From: Unio delphinus
Taxonomy: Eukaryota > Mollusca > Bivalvia > Unionida > Unionidae
Length of the DNA: 64,000 nt
Direction: 5' to 3'
Assembly (NCBI GenBank): GCA_029339505.1
Contig: JAQISU010000246.1
Coordinates: 1,638,501-1,702,500, forward strand
How positions within the stretch are numbered: the stretch's first letter is position 1; the number at the start of each line of letters is the position of its first letter. The notes beneath the pieces were generated by a model. That model did not search any database and had not been told where the DNA came from. It saw only the letters and a list, made by a program, of their open reading frames with translations. A program made the position numbers and the translations under genes. Positions 46,808 to 56,608 of the stretch are shown here, piece by piece.

Positions 46808-49800
46808 TAATGTGGACTTTGTATGGTGCCTAATCTATAGAAGCTACAAGCGCTTTACAACATCTATAATGATATAACTACAAAAAACAAAAACAAACAC
46901 CATGCAATTAAAAACAAAAAAATGCTGAAAATATTTAAGGTAGGAAGCATTATTAGGCCTTTAAGTTGTTCCTGCAGTCAAAAAAAGGTGAGTTTTAAGA
47001 GCACTCTTGAAAGGGATCACTGTCTTTGTGTCTAATTTTAATGGGCAATTCATTCCATGTTCCTGGGCCTTGGTATGCAAAAGAACGTTGTCCATATAAA
47101 TTCGCTTTCAAAGTGGGTATAATGAGTATAAGATGGTCAGAAGAGGAAAGCAAGTATCTTGCTGGTGTGTACACATGGGTGAGGCCAGATAGGTATGGTG
47201 GACTGGAGTCCGTCAGTGAAATGTAGCACAGAGAACACATTTTGCATTTGATTCTGGATTGAATGGATAGCCAGTAGAGGGTACAGAGCAGCAGGGAGGT
47301 GTGCTCTGATGAAGGTACTCTAAAGATGATCCAAGCAGCTGTGTTTTGAACTTTTTGAAGTTTCTTGAGTAGATATTGAGACAAGCCAGACATAATTGAG
47401 TTACAATATCCAGTCTTGAAGGTACTAATATTTTAGTGGCATCAACTAAAAGATATTTGCAAATGGATCTGATGTGTCTCAGCTCAAAATATGCAGCCAT
47501 GCATATGTTCATGACATGTTGGTGCAATGTGAGAGCACTGTCAAGAGTAACACCTAGGTTTCATACTGACTGTGAATTTAATGTTGGTGTTGCTGATATT
47601 TAGTATTTGAGGTAAAGGATGTGAATGAGAAAGTATTGTGCTGTGATCAGAATGGCCTTAGTTTTATCATCATTCATCTGTAGCTTGTTACATGTCATCC
47701 ATGATTTCACATCAGAAATGCACCTCTCTACTCCTTGGATGGTAGCATCAACTTCAGTTGGGTGGCTAGATTTGTACATTTGGGTGTCATCAGTGTAAAA
47801 CTGGTAAGACACTGGGTGATCTATGACACTTGAGAGCAGCTAAGTTTTTACAATGAAGTGAACAGGTCCAAGAACAGACCCCTGTGGAACACCACAATAT
47901 ATATCAACTGGGCAGGAGTGTATTCCATTTGAAGATGCCATTTGTGTCAGATTGACTAAGTAGAACTTGAACCACAGAAAGGCTGTATTGTGAATGCCAA
48001 ATACATGCTGGAGACAGTGAAGCAATATAGGGTGAGGACTGTAATCTTTCCACTATCCAAAGCAGAGAGAATGTCATTAACTACATTCAGAAGAGTAATT
48101 TCCATACAACTTCTCTAAATAATTAAAACTAGAAATCAAACTCATTTAGTGTTTTATCAACAAGTGGCCAAATAGACCCAAGCTTGCTAACCTACCTGAA
48201 GAATAGATGGCTAAGAAATCTGGGTAAGCAGGATACTGTTTCTTAAAATTTGTGTATTTTAAAAGTTCAGAATATTATTAAGATAAATCCCAAGAGACAA
48301 ACATGGTTTGGGTTCTGTTTTATGGCACTGAAAAACAAACAGGCTTTTTAGTACTGAGTAAAGTTCCTTGCCCAAGGGCACACCATGGTAGTTGACCCAA
48401 GCTGATCCATTGCTAAGATCAGAACCCACACCCTCGAGTCCAGTACACTAACTATGTAGCTACCACAGCTCCAACAAACAGATGGACATTACTACTGATA
48501 TGTCCACCAATATGACTGCACCAGTTTGGGCAGTGGTTAGTGCACCCTCCTTGGATGCAGGAGGTTGTAGGTTCAAGCTAAAGCCAAATCATACCAAAGA
48601 TTTATTCAAATGGTACTAACAGCTGCCTCACTAGAAATTCGGCATTAAGAGGTTAGTGTTAGGACCAGTTGGCCTAGTGTCAGGATAATGTGACTGGAAC
48701 ATGATGCTACATGTCTACGGCATGATGCCTCACTGATAGACATCACTATAAGCTGCAACACTGAAGACATTATCATAGCGATATGACTAAAAACACACAT
48801 ATCCACCAATACCTTCATTCTGAGGAGAGATAAAAAAGATAGTAAGAACTTACCTTCAACTTGAATTCCAATTCGCATCTGTAACCAGTTTTTGGACAAT
48901 TAATGGTAACCTTTCCACCCATCTCCATTGTCAAAGTTCCAATTAATATCCCTAAAGTAAGATATTATATCAATAAATTATACTATTACTGATTTTGACT
49001 TCATTTGATCATTGATTATCACTGTTCCTATTATTAATTTTACTTGACTTATCCCCATAATTATATGGAACTAGTCTTGTTTGGAAGATAATACTAAACA
49101 AGATTACAATTAATTTTATTTAAAAAAAATAGTTTACTTGAAAATGTGCAACAGACACCCCCACCACCATTTTAAAACAACGATTAAAAAAGAAAATAGT
49201 AGGGACAATTACATCTTGACATGTTGAAAACAATGTACATTACTCCTGTTTTCAGTAGAGCACCTTTGCTGATTATTTTGCTGATTGCAGAGACAACTTC
49301 CTGATGACCTTTACCAAATTTATCCTGCTGGAATGGTATTAATTTATGCATGTGAATCTGTCTACTATACCTAATTTCATATAAAGCTGAAACAAATACT
49401 AAATTTTCTTTGAAAATATTCACTGAATGTGAATGGATAAAATTAAGATGTTTCTCAATATTAATCTAGCTACTGGATTTGTCTTTGTCTACTCTGATAT
49501 TTAAGGAAATCCCTGCCAACTCATCCCAAGCACCAAGCTGTTCTGAAAACTCTGTGAACTTCAACATTAGAATCTAATTACACATACTTTACATTACATG
49601 GTCCTTGTGTAATTTACAAGGAGATTCAGACATGATTAAAATTAAAAGAAAAGGCAATTACTAATTATCAAACATAGTAGGACTAAAAATATTCTTTTAG
49701 TGCCTTTAACTTGCTCTAATGTACCACAGCAGACCATCCCAAATTCTTATAAAGGTCTATGACCAGTGGAGTTGAAAATGTCTCTACTCTAATGTACCAT

Positions 49801-52800
49801 CACAGACCATCTCAAATGCTCTTAAAGGTCTATGACCAGTGGAGTTGAAAATGTCTCTACACTAATGTACCATCACAGATCATCTTAAATGCTCTTAAAG
49901 GTCTATGACCAGTCGAGTTGAAAATGTCTCTACTCTAATGTACCACAGCAGACCATCTCAAATGCTCTTAAAGGTCTATGACCAGTGGAGTAGAAAATGT
50001 CTCTACTCTAATGTACCATCACATACCATCGCAAATGCTCTTAAAGGCCTATGATCAGTCGAGTTGAAAATGTCTCTAATGTACCACAGCAGACCATCCC
50101 AAATACAGGTCTATGACCAGTGGAGTTGAAAATGTCTCTAATCTATTGTACCATCACAGACCATCCCAAATGCTCTTTAAGGTCTATGACCAGTCGAGTT
50201 GAAAATGTCTCTAATGTACCATCACAGACCATCCTAAATACCCTTAAAAGTCTATGACCAGTCGAGTTGAAGATTTCTCTACCCTAATGTACCACGGCAT
50301 ACCATCTCAAATGCTCTTAAAAGTCTATAACCAGTGGAGTTGAAATGAGCAATCTATTTTGAATTTCATTACTGTAATTTATCCAGTGTGTGGGAGTTTG
50401 AGTTTATGGTGATTCAGCAGGTCATAAGTTGTTTTCCTCTTGTTGTTCATTTGGGTTTAAGGCCTTTTTCAGCACAAGATAGGCTATACATGGCAGCCAG
50501 TATATTTGGCAGCAGAAGAGGATCCAGGATAAACTCTAACGATCCAATGACCAATGGGAAGCAATCAGCAAACTTTGTCATATACCACACATTGGCTGAT
50601 CCAGAGACTTGAACCCATGCAGACAGAGTTAAGATGACAGTGTTTGGTAAAGGTGAGTACTTTAGACTACTCAGCCACCCTGGGCCCCTTGTCTTCCTGA
50701 AGACTTAAGTCAAGTCTTTTGCAGTTTACATCATACCTTCCTTGTTTCTTTTGAATAATGCTGCCAAGCATCGCTTGGTAAACAAATAAAAGTCTGAATA
50801 AGAAATTTCTATTTTAATATCTGCACATTCTACTTATTTTTGTAAAATCTAATTTTATATTTATATCTGAGAGTTTACCTTTACAGTGAGCATAAGGCAT
50901 GGTTATGTAATAATCTTCTCCTCGCTTCAAAAAGGTCAGTTTGGCCGTACCATCCAGTATGGCTGACAATGAATTCCCTGAAATGTATGGATCAAGTTAT
51001 AAATGTGTATAAATATAAACACAAATCTCAAAAGAGTTATTTTTAAAAGTTTCAACTGCATAAACAAGAGGTTAAAGTGGTTTTATATTACTCACCTATT
51101 TACATAACCTGAAGTTGACCATTTCGTCAAGCAGGCTTCTATAGTATCTCAAGAATAAAACCTTATGTGATCTTACCAACCATTATATCCTGTTGATGCA
51201 ACCAATTTTACTATAGTTTAATAAAATTCTTTTAAGAAAAAAGCTTAATTTATCACTCACAATCATATTCATAAAAGATCTTGATAGTATTAGCCTACTC
51301 ACATTTTTTGTCATTTCATAAGAAATAGAGTTGTTTGAACAGTAACAACATACACCAATCATTTTACAAGATAACCACATTGCTAGCATATCTAACTTAT
51401 TATAGAACTGATCAGCATAGAAACTGACATAATTTTATCAAAAGAGGAGAGCTCCATCCTTGTCATCAATGCAATATCTGAATGGATTTTATGTAAAACT
51501 CACCATAGAATTTTGACTTGGCCAGTATACTGCCACTAATGTTAAAGCCATCTTGTCTATTGGTCACGTGGAATGCTGAAACTGGGGGATGATGGGAAAT
51601 CTGAAAATAGCAAAATGAAGTCACTGCGATGATCTACTTTGTGCTAACAATGTTTAAGTATCTGTAGTGACAGATTTGGGTTTAACAGCATATCAGCACA
51701 ACACAGGTTATACAGTACTGTTGAAAATTATATTCTACCAAGATCAATACAAAGAATTGCAAAAAAGAAAAACTTAAGGAAAATCAATCTTTCCAAACAA
51801 ACATTAACATGAAGGACTACAAGATAAAAGATGGGAGCTAAGGATGTCAAAATTCTTTTAAAGGTATATAGAAAAAAAGTAAACTGAGACAGTTTTAAAT
51901 TATGTAATATTAAAAGCAACAAAAACGGATAGTCCTTTACCTGTTCTGCTATATAGAATGTCCGACTGTTAGTTTTGTGATGATGCCAGTAACATCTAAA
52001 TGTTTCTCCTATGATTGGATTATAGGGTTTCTTCAGACCCTGTAAAATAAATTTATATGAACTTAAATGGCATGCCGAAATGAATACATCTGCTGTAAAC
52101 ATACAAATACAATAAAGGTCCCAATTTAACGGCTATCCATTTTATCATGTAGGTATGCCATAGATCCTATTCAATTATGTCTTTGCTGCAAAAATCATTC
52201 CCATTAATTTTAATTCTTAATGAGAATTATTTTTTTATAGGATTTCATTGCACACAATACTCTATTTTTGGTGCTGTGCATTATTATAACAGTTTTTTTA
52301 AAACATACTTCAGCTGCCTAACTTAACATGAGGGTAACATTTATTACTTTGAAGAAGAATAACAAAGAGGAAGCACTGTACTAAAGCATACATGTACTTC
52401 ACTATAAAGTTCTCACTTATCACTTGGGTTATTATTATGGCTCCATAGCCATTGTTATAAAGGGTGAGAACTCTATATTGAAATATAGCTCAGTGTAAGG
52501 CTGTTTTATTACGAGATTAATTCTCCAAAGACTTTCCATGAACAGCATCATTAAGTCTTATGGAACATACCATGGAATCATAGTGGACTTCAATATTTGG
52601 AAGAAATGAATAGGCAGAACTTTGCAAAAATAAGGAGAAACAAGTGTAGAAATTTCAAACTTCATAATGCTAAAAAAAAAATGTCACTTTACACTTCTGG
52701 TTCTGGATTTTATCATGTCAGTTGATTTAAAAATTGAAAAGATGATATTAAAATGATATAAAAATAAAATAAAAACTTTTATTTTGCTTAAACAAAGTTG

Positions 52801-55800
52801 TTGCATTACAAAGTTAGTGTATACAATTTGCAGCTGTTTCCAAAGCAAAAGGCCTCTTTTCATATTTTTATAGGAAGAAATATTGGATAAAATAATTTAT
52901 TACTTTAGTAAATTACATCCAAGGAGATCAGAATTCACTGCAAGATGGGATATTAAAATTAATTTTTTCAAGGGATCAAGTAATAATTTTCACCTAAATT
53001 TCTGTACTGAGCATCAAACTATCCCCAAATCATGAAACTGCTTTTTCTAACACTATCTTCCATTTTATAAAAATAATTAAGACAATGTTGACATTTTACT
53101 TTCACTGTAAATGCACTGCAGTGGTGCTAAAACAAAAGAGGGTGGGGCTGGATGGTATAAAATCCTGGCAAGGTTAGCTGACTAAAGGGAAACTATTTCA
53201 TCCAAATCACCCCCAGTATGGACCCTGATGTCTTACTATAAGGTAATCTCACTTATAATGTGAGTTACTTTATTGGTCCCTACTGAACCAGTTCTATACC
53301 AAGATAGCACTCTACTGGAACATAATTCTGATTAATTGGTCTGGTATATAATGGGGGCATATTAACAGTGTTATACCAAGAAAGCACTCTACTGGAACAT
53401 AATTCTGATTAATTGGTCTGGTATATAATGGGGGCATATTAACAGTGTTATACCAAGAAAGCACTCTACTGGAACATAATTCTGATTAATTGGTCTGGTA
53501 TATAATGGGGGCATACTAACAGTGTTATACCAAGAAAACACTCTACTGGAACATAATTCTGATTAATTGGTCTGGTATATAATGGGGGCATACTAACAGT
53601 GTTATACCAAGAAAGCACTCTAATGGAACATAATTCTGATTAATTGGTTTGGTATATAATGGGGGCATATTAACAGTGTTATACCAAGAAAGCACTCTAC
53701 TGGAACATAATTCTTATTAATTGGTCTGGTATATAATGGGGGCATACTAACAGTGTTATACCAAGAAAACACTCTACTGGAACATAATTCTGATTAATTG
53801 GTCTGGTATATAATGGGGGCATACTAACAGTGTTATACCAAGAAAGCACTCTAATGGAACATAATTCTGATTAATTGGTCTGGTATATAATGGGGGCATA
53901 TTAACAGTGTTATACCAAGAAAGCACTCAACTGGAACATAAGTCTGATTAATTGGTCTGGTATATAATGGGGGCATATTAACAGTGTTATACCAAGAAAA
54001 CACTCTACTGGAACATAATTCTGATTAATTGGTTTGGTATATAATGGGGGCATATTAACAGTGTTATACCAAGAAAACACTCTACTGGAACATAATTCTG
54101 ATTAATTGGTCTGGTATATAATGGGGGCATACTAACAGTGTTATACCAAGAAAGCACTCTAATGGAACATAATTCTGATTAATTGGTTTGGTATATAATG
54201 GGGGCATATTAACAGTGTTATGGCAAGGAAGCACTGTATTGGAACATACCTCTGTAAAAAGCTGTCTCTTATAAAAAGGGTCACAGTTACTACTCCATTA
54301 TCAACATTACAAAGTGCATTATGTTGGAACATACCTCATTATAAAGATGTCTAATTTAAAATATGGGTCATATTTATGGCATCTATTACTCACTGCCTCT
54401 TGAAAATTCTTTTCATTTTCTCAAGAAATACAGGATCCAAACACATCTGTTTCCTAGCAATTTCAACTGATGTTCATATGACTGTATAAAAGATGTTGGT
54501 TGAACTGGTTATTTCTTCTGCACATGTGTGTGCAGAAGGCTGAAAATGGGACATTATTTTTCTTGCATGTTGAACCCATGATTTTCATGTCCTGGCCCAA
54601 TTTACTCCAAATCTGAAATATTTCCTACTCTTTGCAAATGTTCTTCAGTTTAAATATGAGCCAAGGCCAAATATTCTCAAATTCTCATAAAAACTCTGGT
54701 TATGAAACATAATATTTAGCCTAAAAGAAAATCAGATCTAAAAATTATGTTTCTTTGTCTTTTATTTGAGATTATTATACATAGTTCCCCTTTGTAGTAA
54801 TGACACTTGCATTGTTGTATCATAAAAGTTGATATTACGCAGCTCCGATATAGATAGCGTACTGCTTCATGACATGTTAATATGGCATGCTGGATTACAT
54901 GAGTTAACAGTGTTAGAAGGAGGAAGCACTGCACTGCACTAATTAGACAGAAACAAAATCATGCAACATTCTCTATTCCCAGGGTGGCCGAGTGCTATGA
55001 AGCACTTGCCTTTACCAATCACTGCCATCTCAACTCTGTCTGTTTGGGTTCAAGTCTTGGGCTCAGCCAATATAGGAATGTGAACATGCTTGCCAATAGA
55101 TTTTCATTGGTCAGTGGTTCTTCAGGGCTTTCCTTATCAGCTGGGAGATGGGAAATTTACCTGACTACTTTGCTTTAAAACCAGCTACTTTAAAAAAAAA
55201 CACAAAAAAACCCCAACCTGTATTGAAATTGGGGAAGGTCTTTAACCCCACTGCCTATCTGGCAATTCACCATCCATCTTCAAATCTAATTGAAGGCCCT
55301 GTTCTTACTATAGTTTGCCTGGTTCTTCCTCCACAAGTTATACTGACTGCCATGTATTGGTGTGTGACAGAAGAGGCAAAATACTGTTTAGTCAAGATTT
55401 AATAACATGACATCATGTCTACTTAAAATGTCTTCATTGGTTCAAAAGCTATAGCAAATACATGAATGGAAGTAAATGTTTTAACATTTTTCCTTGCCAT
55501 GACCTCTGTGTGTGTGTCTATGATATATGACACACTATCACGTCATGATATATATACTTCAACAAAGTTTCAAAAGTTATACTCTGAATATGGATACAAG
55601 ACATGGAGATATATTTTACCTTGCCATGTCCTTGACTTTGAGACAGGATGCAGCTATGGTACACAAAAATCAAATAACATGATATAAAAGATGCTAAAGA
55701 TTTATTAAAATATCTTCATGAATTCAAAAATTATTTTCTGGACAGGGAAACAAGTAACAGAATTCCATTTTCCATATCATGACCTCAACCTTGAAGCATT

Positions 55801-56608
55801 CTATGGTGTTTGACACACCATCTTAGCAGAATTGTTATAAAAATCTTGCCAACCATTATAAAGTTATGATCTTGATATGTAAGTAAACTTTAACAAGCGG
55901 TGGATGTAAAACACATCTACAAAACACACCTGATATAATATAAAACCAGCATATATAATTAATGGTCTTAATACAGTCCATCTTGTTTCTCAAAGAACTC
56001 ACAATATGTTGAAATTACATGTATTATTATTAAATACAAATTTTAATTTCTGCAATAAATTTGGTAAATTTAGAGGTGAATGTCTCATTCTTGTACATTT
56101 AAAACCGTTTTTCACATAGGAAAAACTAAGTTTAATCTATTTATCTGGATTATGATATTGCTTTATATATTTCAAGAATTTCTGCCACTGAATGGAAAAT
56201 TTCACTGGCCATAAGTTATTTAAGTAATGCATCTTTTTAGTGTAAGAAACATTACTGGTATCTCTAATGTGGATAAATGTTTTTTCTTTCATGTGGGTAA
56301 TATTAGCAATAAAATCTTAACAATTTCCTCTTTTTTACCTGTACAAAATACAAGTTTTGCTCTAACAAGCAAATTTGATAATTTATTAATGGACAACCTA
56401 GGGAAACTGATTATTATTTTCTTCTTTCTTCTTGAAGATTAGTTCCATTCTAACAAATGGTTGAGTTAGCAATCATCTGATAAAGTAATTTTCCACAGAA
56501 ACAACCATACACAACCTGCATCTTACCTTTGGCTTCTTGTAGAATCCTGAGAGGTACCACTTTACAACTGTTTTAATTCTTGTGTATGGGTCTTCCTGCA
56601 ACACTGCT
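29235..56608 (-). CDS. OSBPL8: Oxysterol-binding protein-related protein, ORP5/ORP8 type (3' ten coding exons)
   Basis: Minus-strand exons: 56608-56527, 52039-51941, 51600-51504, 50977-50879, 48951-48854, 46330-46205, 43742-43642, 39013-38828, 32427-32150, 29491-29235. All junctions are GT-AG and phases agree throughout, giving about 473 C-terminal residues. ORP5/8 proteins are ER-anchored lipid exchangers that move phosphatidylserine against PI4P at ER-plasma membrane contacts. The ORD signature EQISHHPP spans the 51941/51600 junction (EQVSHHPP in most relatives). GLKKPYNPIIGETFRCYW, NSLSAILDG, MPYAHCKGILIGTL and LATLEGYWDNEV follow in family order. The last exon ends in a hydrophobic anchor (SWLILAVVLAFQIVLQWML), which only the ORP5/8 subfamily has. 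The PH domain and N-terminal ORD lie beyond 64000. It probably predates the ORP5/ORP8 split, so the symbol is approximate. Confidence 0.93.
29492..32149. other. Last ORP intron
   Basis: AT-rich with no exon seen. It holds a split SINE-B at 31175-31500. Confidence 0.5.
31175..31510. mobile_element. SINE-B pieces in opposite orientations
   Basis: 31205-31350 is plus-oriented body (GGTTAGTGTTAGGACTGGTC, CATGATGCCCCAGTGCTAG, ACACTGCAGACA). 31415-31500 is minus-oriented head (AAAGTCTTTGGTATGACTTG, GGGTTCAAACCTGTAACATC). It is probably two copies joined, or an inversion. Confidence 0.6.
32150..32427 (-). CDS. OSBPL8: ORP exon, linker
   Basis: Starts with the conserved MRPWDLSNDIVQYEKDMCIQ (human TRPWDPLNDMIQFEKDGVIQ) and continues into a Ser/Thr-rich, poorly conserved linker ending PEIDFVELGH. 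Donor CACA|GTAAGT. Confidence 0.93.
32694..34848 (+). mobile_element. Type-1 pogo-like element, near-complete ends, TA-flanked
   Basis: 2155 bp between TA at 32692-32693 and 34849-34850. The left end ACGTATTTTCCGGCCTATAA and the right end TATAGGCCGGAAAATACGG are inverted copies. Subterminal CTTATACTCCGAATCGACTT occurs inside both ends, so the TIRs have inner repeats. It carries one intact small HTH frame (33892-34155) and no DDE domain. It lies in the ORP intron between the exons at 32427 and 38828. Confidence 0.85.
33892..34155 (+). pseudogene. Truncated pogo-like transposase: intact Brinker/CENPB-type HTH only
   Basis: 87 codons from MPPVKSRKSYTVAFKLEVVK through the helix-turn-helix FAEENGGNMAAHRKYGVSEK and CVRDWRKAKVAL to a basic stretch (TKKTKKPNRGCKARW) and EDKLEDYVLTQRAAY, then TAG. 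This is the N-terminal DNA-binding module of pogo/Tigger-type transposases. An in-frame upstream ATG at 33823 would add 23 residues, but the family start MPPVKSR favours 33892. With no catalytic domain it can at most bind DNA. Whether it is transcribed is unknown. Confidence 0.75.
34849..36660. other. ORP intron DNA
   Basis: No exon or named repeat recognised; the short open frames at 35591-36571 overlap each other and look random. Confidence 0.4.
36690..36995 (-). mobile_element. SINE-B copy, reversed, nearly full
   Basis: Order on the plus strand: TTGCTACGATGTCTGCAGTG (tail), GCACTGGGGCATCATTCTGC, CATTATCCTGACACCAGGCC, AAGTCTTTGGCATGACTCGG, then the box-B complement GGATTGAACCCACGACCTCC and the head CACTTACCACCAGGCCAC. 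Confidence 0.75.
37035..38510 (+). mobile_element. Type-3 pogo-like element (CCGTATTTTCGCGC end), right end decayed
   Basis: The left end CCGTATTTTCGCGCATATAT follows a TA. Subterminal copies of ATAACCCGCA/ATAGCCCGC occur at 37075-37160 and again, same motif, at 38435-38505; the right side ends near GGTATAACCCGCGGGATATA without the outermost CCGTAT. It encodes a frameshifted HTH fragment. The open frames at 37081-37495 on both strands overlap and are not convincing genes. Confidence 0.7.
37947..38188 (+). pseudogene. Frameshifted Brinker-type HTH fragment
   Basis: The ATG at 37947 reads MPERKSYTADFKLTVIAYAK; after about 38006 the homology shifts frame and continues HGNRATGTKFDIDESVIRGW then RRGPKAKWPHLEADLKQWIV, ending at TAA 38186-38188. 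The second part is the recognition helix and the basic/linker part of the same domain seen at 33892-34155. Confidence 0.65.
38828..39013 (-). CDS. OSBPL8: ORP exon, end of ORD
   Basis: Encodes LWKNLSDAVINGDMQKATQE, then KYLLEERQRQEAKERIIKMV and QWVPKLFEQDPITEDWVYKY, the basic helical end of the ORD, as in human EATQEKYVLEEAQRQAARDR. Confidence 0.95.
39276..39306 (+). repeat. (TG)n microsatellite
   Basis: About 31 bp of TG followed by ATGGATGGATGTATGGATG. Confidence 0.95.
40078..40245 (+). mobile_element. SINE-A copy, 3' truncated
   Basis: GGGGCCCCGAGTGGCAGAGT contains a good box A (AGTGGCAGAGTGG); box B is ATTCGAGTCTC about 50 bp later. It breaks off after GGGAGTTTTCCCGGCTTG. Confidence 0.75.
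40259..41380 (-). pseudogene. Degraded pogo-type DDE transposase
   Basis: Pieces in order on the minus strand and in changing frames: KRGEYKCYNEEIRAKIARYS (N-terminal HTH, about 41340), MGFVKWKGMKRIKQLPYDFE (40926-40867), TQCQLFPGGDWMMEACGSTQ and KRQIKILLAIAKSRTLVPPH (40790-40615), VAIFDVFRAHQS and FLLASCTDQLKPQGLTVNKE (40561-40340). The IFD.F.AH and CTD.L.P.....N blocks are the DDE_1 core of pogo-like transposases. There are many stops and shifts. It lies in an ORP intron, same strand as the gene. It belongs to a different lineage from the TIR elements with MPPVKSRK-type HTH. Confidence 0.75.
41381..42569. other. ORP intron with short dispersed repeats
   Basis: 41600-41880 holds a degenerate internal repetition (GTGTTTTATTTGTGCTCATA / TCTTTGATTTGTACTCATAC). 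An (AAT)n run lies at about 42049-42066. From about 42230 the dispersed CATCCACAAAGTTTGGTAAC repeat appears. Confidence 0.45.
42570..42813 (+). mobile_element. SINE-A copy, full length
   Basis: GGGCCCAGAGTGGCCAAGCG (box A), GTGGGTTCAAGTCTCAGATT (box B), TTCTTCCTCCACCATTAATA, and the tail GTGCTGAAAAATGGCATTAA then CAACAACAAC. The 5' part looks like a Leu/Ser-type tRNA. Confidence 0.85.
43262..43440 (+). mobile_element. SINE-C copy (tRNA-derived)
   Basis: AAGTGGCTCAGTGGTTAGTG (box A), TGTGGATTTGAATCCTGCAT (box B), then GTGTGTCTCTGGGCAAGTCA and CCAAGGCATGACATAAAC and an A/T-rich tail. Confidence 0.7.
43642..43742 (-). CDS. OSBPL8: ORP exon
   Basis: Encodes ESSQFWCPNAEVKARRLKRY then TVPIEIQNDSESE; it leaves AG, completed to Arg in the next exon (ESERLWKNL). 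Confidence 0.93.
44034..44440 (+). repeat. Tandem array, about 55-60-bp unit, about seven copies
   Basis: The core AATATGATACATAGTGCAAT plus AAATGAGTCA repeats at intervals alternating between a shorter unit and one with an extra TGAAACA, suggesting a two-unit higher-order period. Confidence 0.85.
44441..46204. other. ORP intron, AT-rich
   Basis: No exon, RNA gene or named repeat recognised. Confidence 0.45.
46205..46330 (-). CDS. OSBPL8: ORP exon
   Basis: 42 codons: PFLGIGEASNKIAGKFKVGS, then DTLATLEGYWDNEVYFKDKM and TG; phase 0 at both ends; donor GGG|GTAAGT. Confidence 0.95.
46756..48090 (-). mobile_element. LINE (CR1/Rex-like) 3' part with (ATT)n tail
   Basis: Minus strand. The reverse-transcriptase motif CGVPQGSVLGP lies near 47880, YTDDTQMYKSSHP (the Y.DD catalytic box, Thr in place of Ala) near 47790, and the C-terminal SSEHTSLLLCTLYWLSIQSR with PPYLSGLTHVYTPARYL around 47130-47330. 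The element ends GCTTCTATAGATTAGGCACC... followed by an (ATT)n run at 46804-46756, the microsatellite-type 3' end of this LINE group. Frameshifts split the ORF. Same strand as the ORP gene, inside an intron. Confidence 0.8.
48520..48800 (+). mobile_element. SINE-B copy
   Basis: Head GGGCAGTGGTTAGTGCACCC, box B GTAGGTTCAAGC, body TTAAGAGGTTAGTGTTAGGA and CAGGATAATGTGACTGGAAC, tail GCAACACTGAAGACATTATC. It ends 54 bp from an ORP exon. Confidence 0.75.
48854..48951 (-). CDS. OSBPL8: ORP exon
   Basis: Encodes ILIGTLTMEMGGKVTINCPK then TGYRCELEFKLK; donor AAG|GTAAG. Confidence 0.95.
49715..50345 (+). repeat. Tandem array, about 73-bp unit, about nine copies
   Basis: Unit core TCTATGACCAGTGGAGTTGA plus AAATGTCTCTACTCTAATGT and ACCATCACAGACCATC. 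Some units lack about 7-10 bp (CTACTCT or CTCTTAA missing), so length varies between copies. Confidence 0.9.
50455..50695 (-). mobile_element. SINE-A copy, reversed
   Basis: TTTTTCAGCACAAGATAGGC, TACATGGCAGCCAGTAT, CCAATGGGAAGC, ACTTGAACCCATGCAGACAG (box-B complement), ending CCACCCTGGGCCCC. Confidence 0.75.
50879..50977 (-). CDS. OSBPL8: ORP exon
   Basis: Encodes NSLSAILDGTAKLTFLKRGE then DYYITMPYAHCK; phase 1 at both ends (Gly codons split at both junctions). Confidence 0.95.
51504..51600 (-). CDS. OSBPL8: ORP exon with SHHPP signature
   Basis: Encodes ISHHPPVSAFHVTNRQDGFN then ISGSILAKSKFY. The His-His pair is the phosphoinositide-headgroup contact of ORD domains. Donor TATG|GTGAG. Confidence 0.95.
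51941..52039 (-). CDS. OSBPL8: ORP exon
   Basis: 33 codons: GLKKPYNPIIGETFRCYWHH then HKTNSRTFYIAEQ, phase 0 at both ends. It holds the first half of the EQ.SHHPP signature. Confidence 0.95.
52040..53291. other. ORP intron DNA
   Basis: No exon or named element seen. Confidence 0.45.
53292..54240 (+). repeat. Tandem array, 77-bp unit, about twelve copies
   Basis: TTATACCAAGAAAGCACTCT starts at 53371, 53448 and every 77 bp after; variants AAAACACTCT, CTAATGGAAC and GGTTTGG recur in blocks, which shows block-wise expansion. It lies in the ORP intron between 52039 and 56527, followed by diverged copies to about 54370. Confidence 0.95.
54978..55170 (+). mobile_element. SINE-A copy, degraded
   Basis: CCCAGGGTGGCCGAGTGCTA (box A), TTTGGGTTCAAGTCTTGGGC (box B), TCATTGGTCAGTGGTTCTTC; the 3' tail is replaced. 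A second piece, CTGGTTCTTCCTCCACAAGT, lies at 55319. Confidence 0.65.
55400..56526. other. ORP intron DNA
   Basis: About 55470-55870 contains two degenerate modules (TTTTCCTTGCCATGACCTCT / TTTTACCTTGCCATGTCCTT) of a dispersed repeat. No exon until 56527. Confidence 0.4.
56527..56608 (-). CDS. OSBPL8: ORP exon (first in window)
   Basis: Encodes AVLQEDPYTRIKTVVKWYLS then GFYKKPK, ending AAG|GTAAGA. The acceptor is TTCAG at 56613-56609; TTCAGAG two bases further in is an alternative. Human ORP8 has LEENPYFRLKKVVKWYLSGF here. No upstream exon (expected to end near LSEA) was found in 57-64 kb. Confidence 0.92.
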
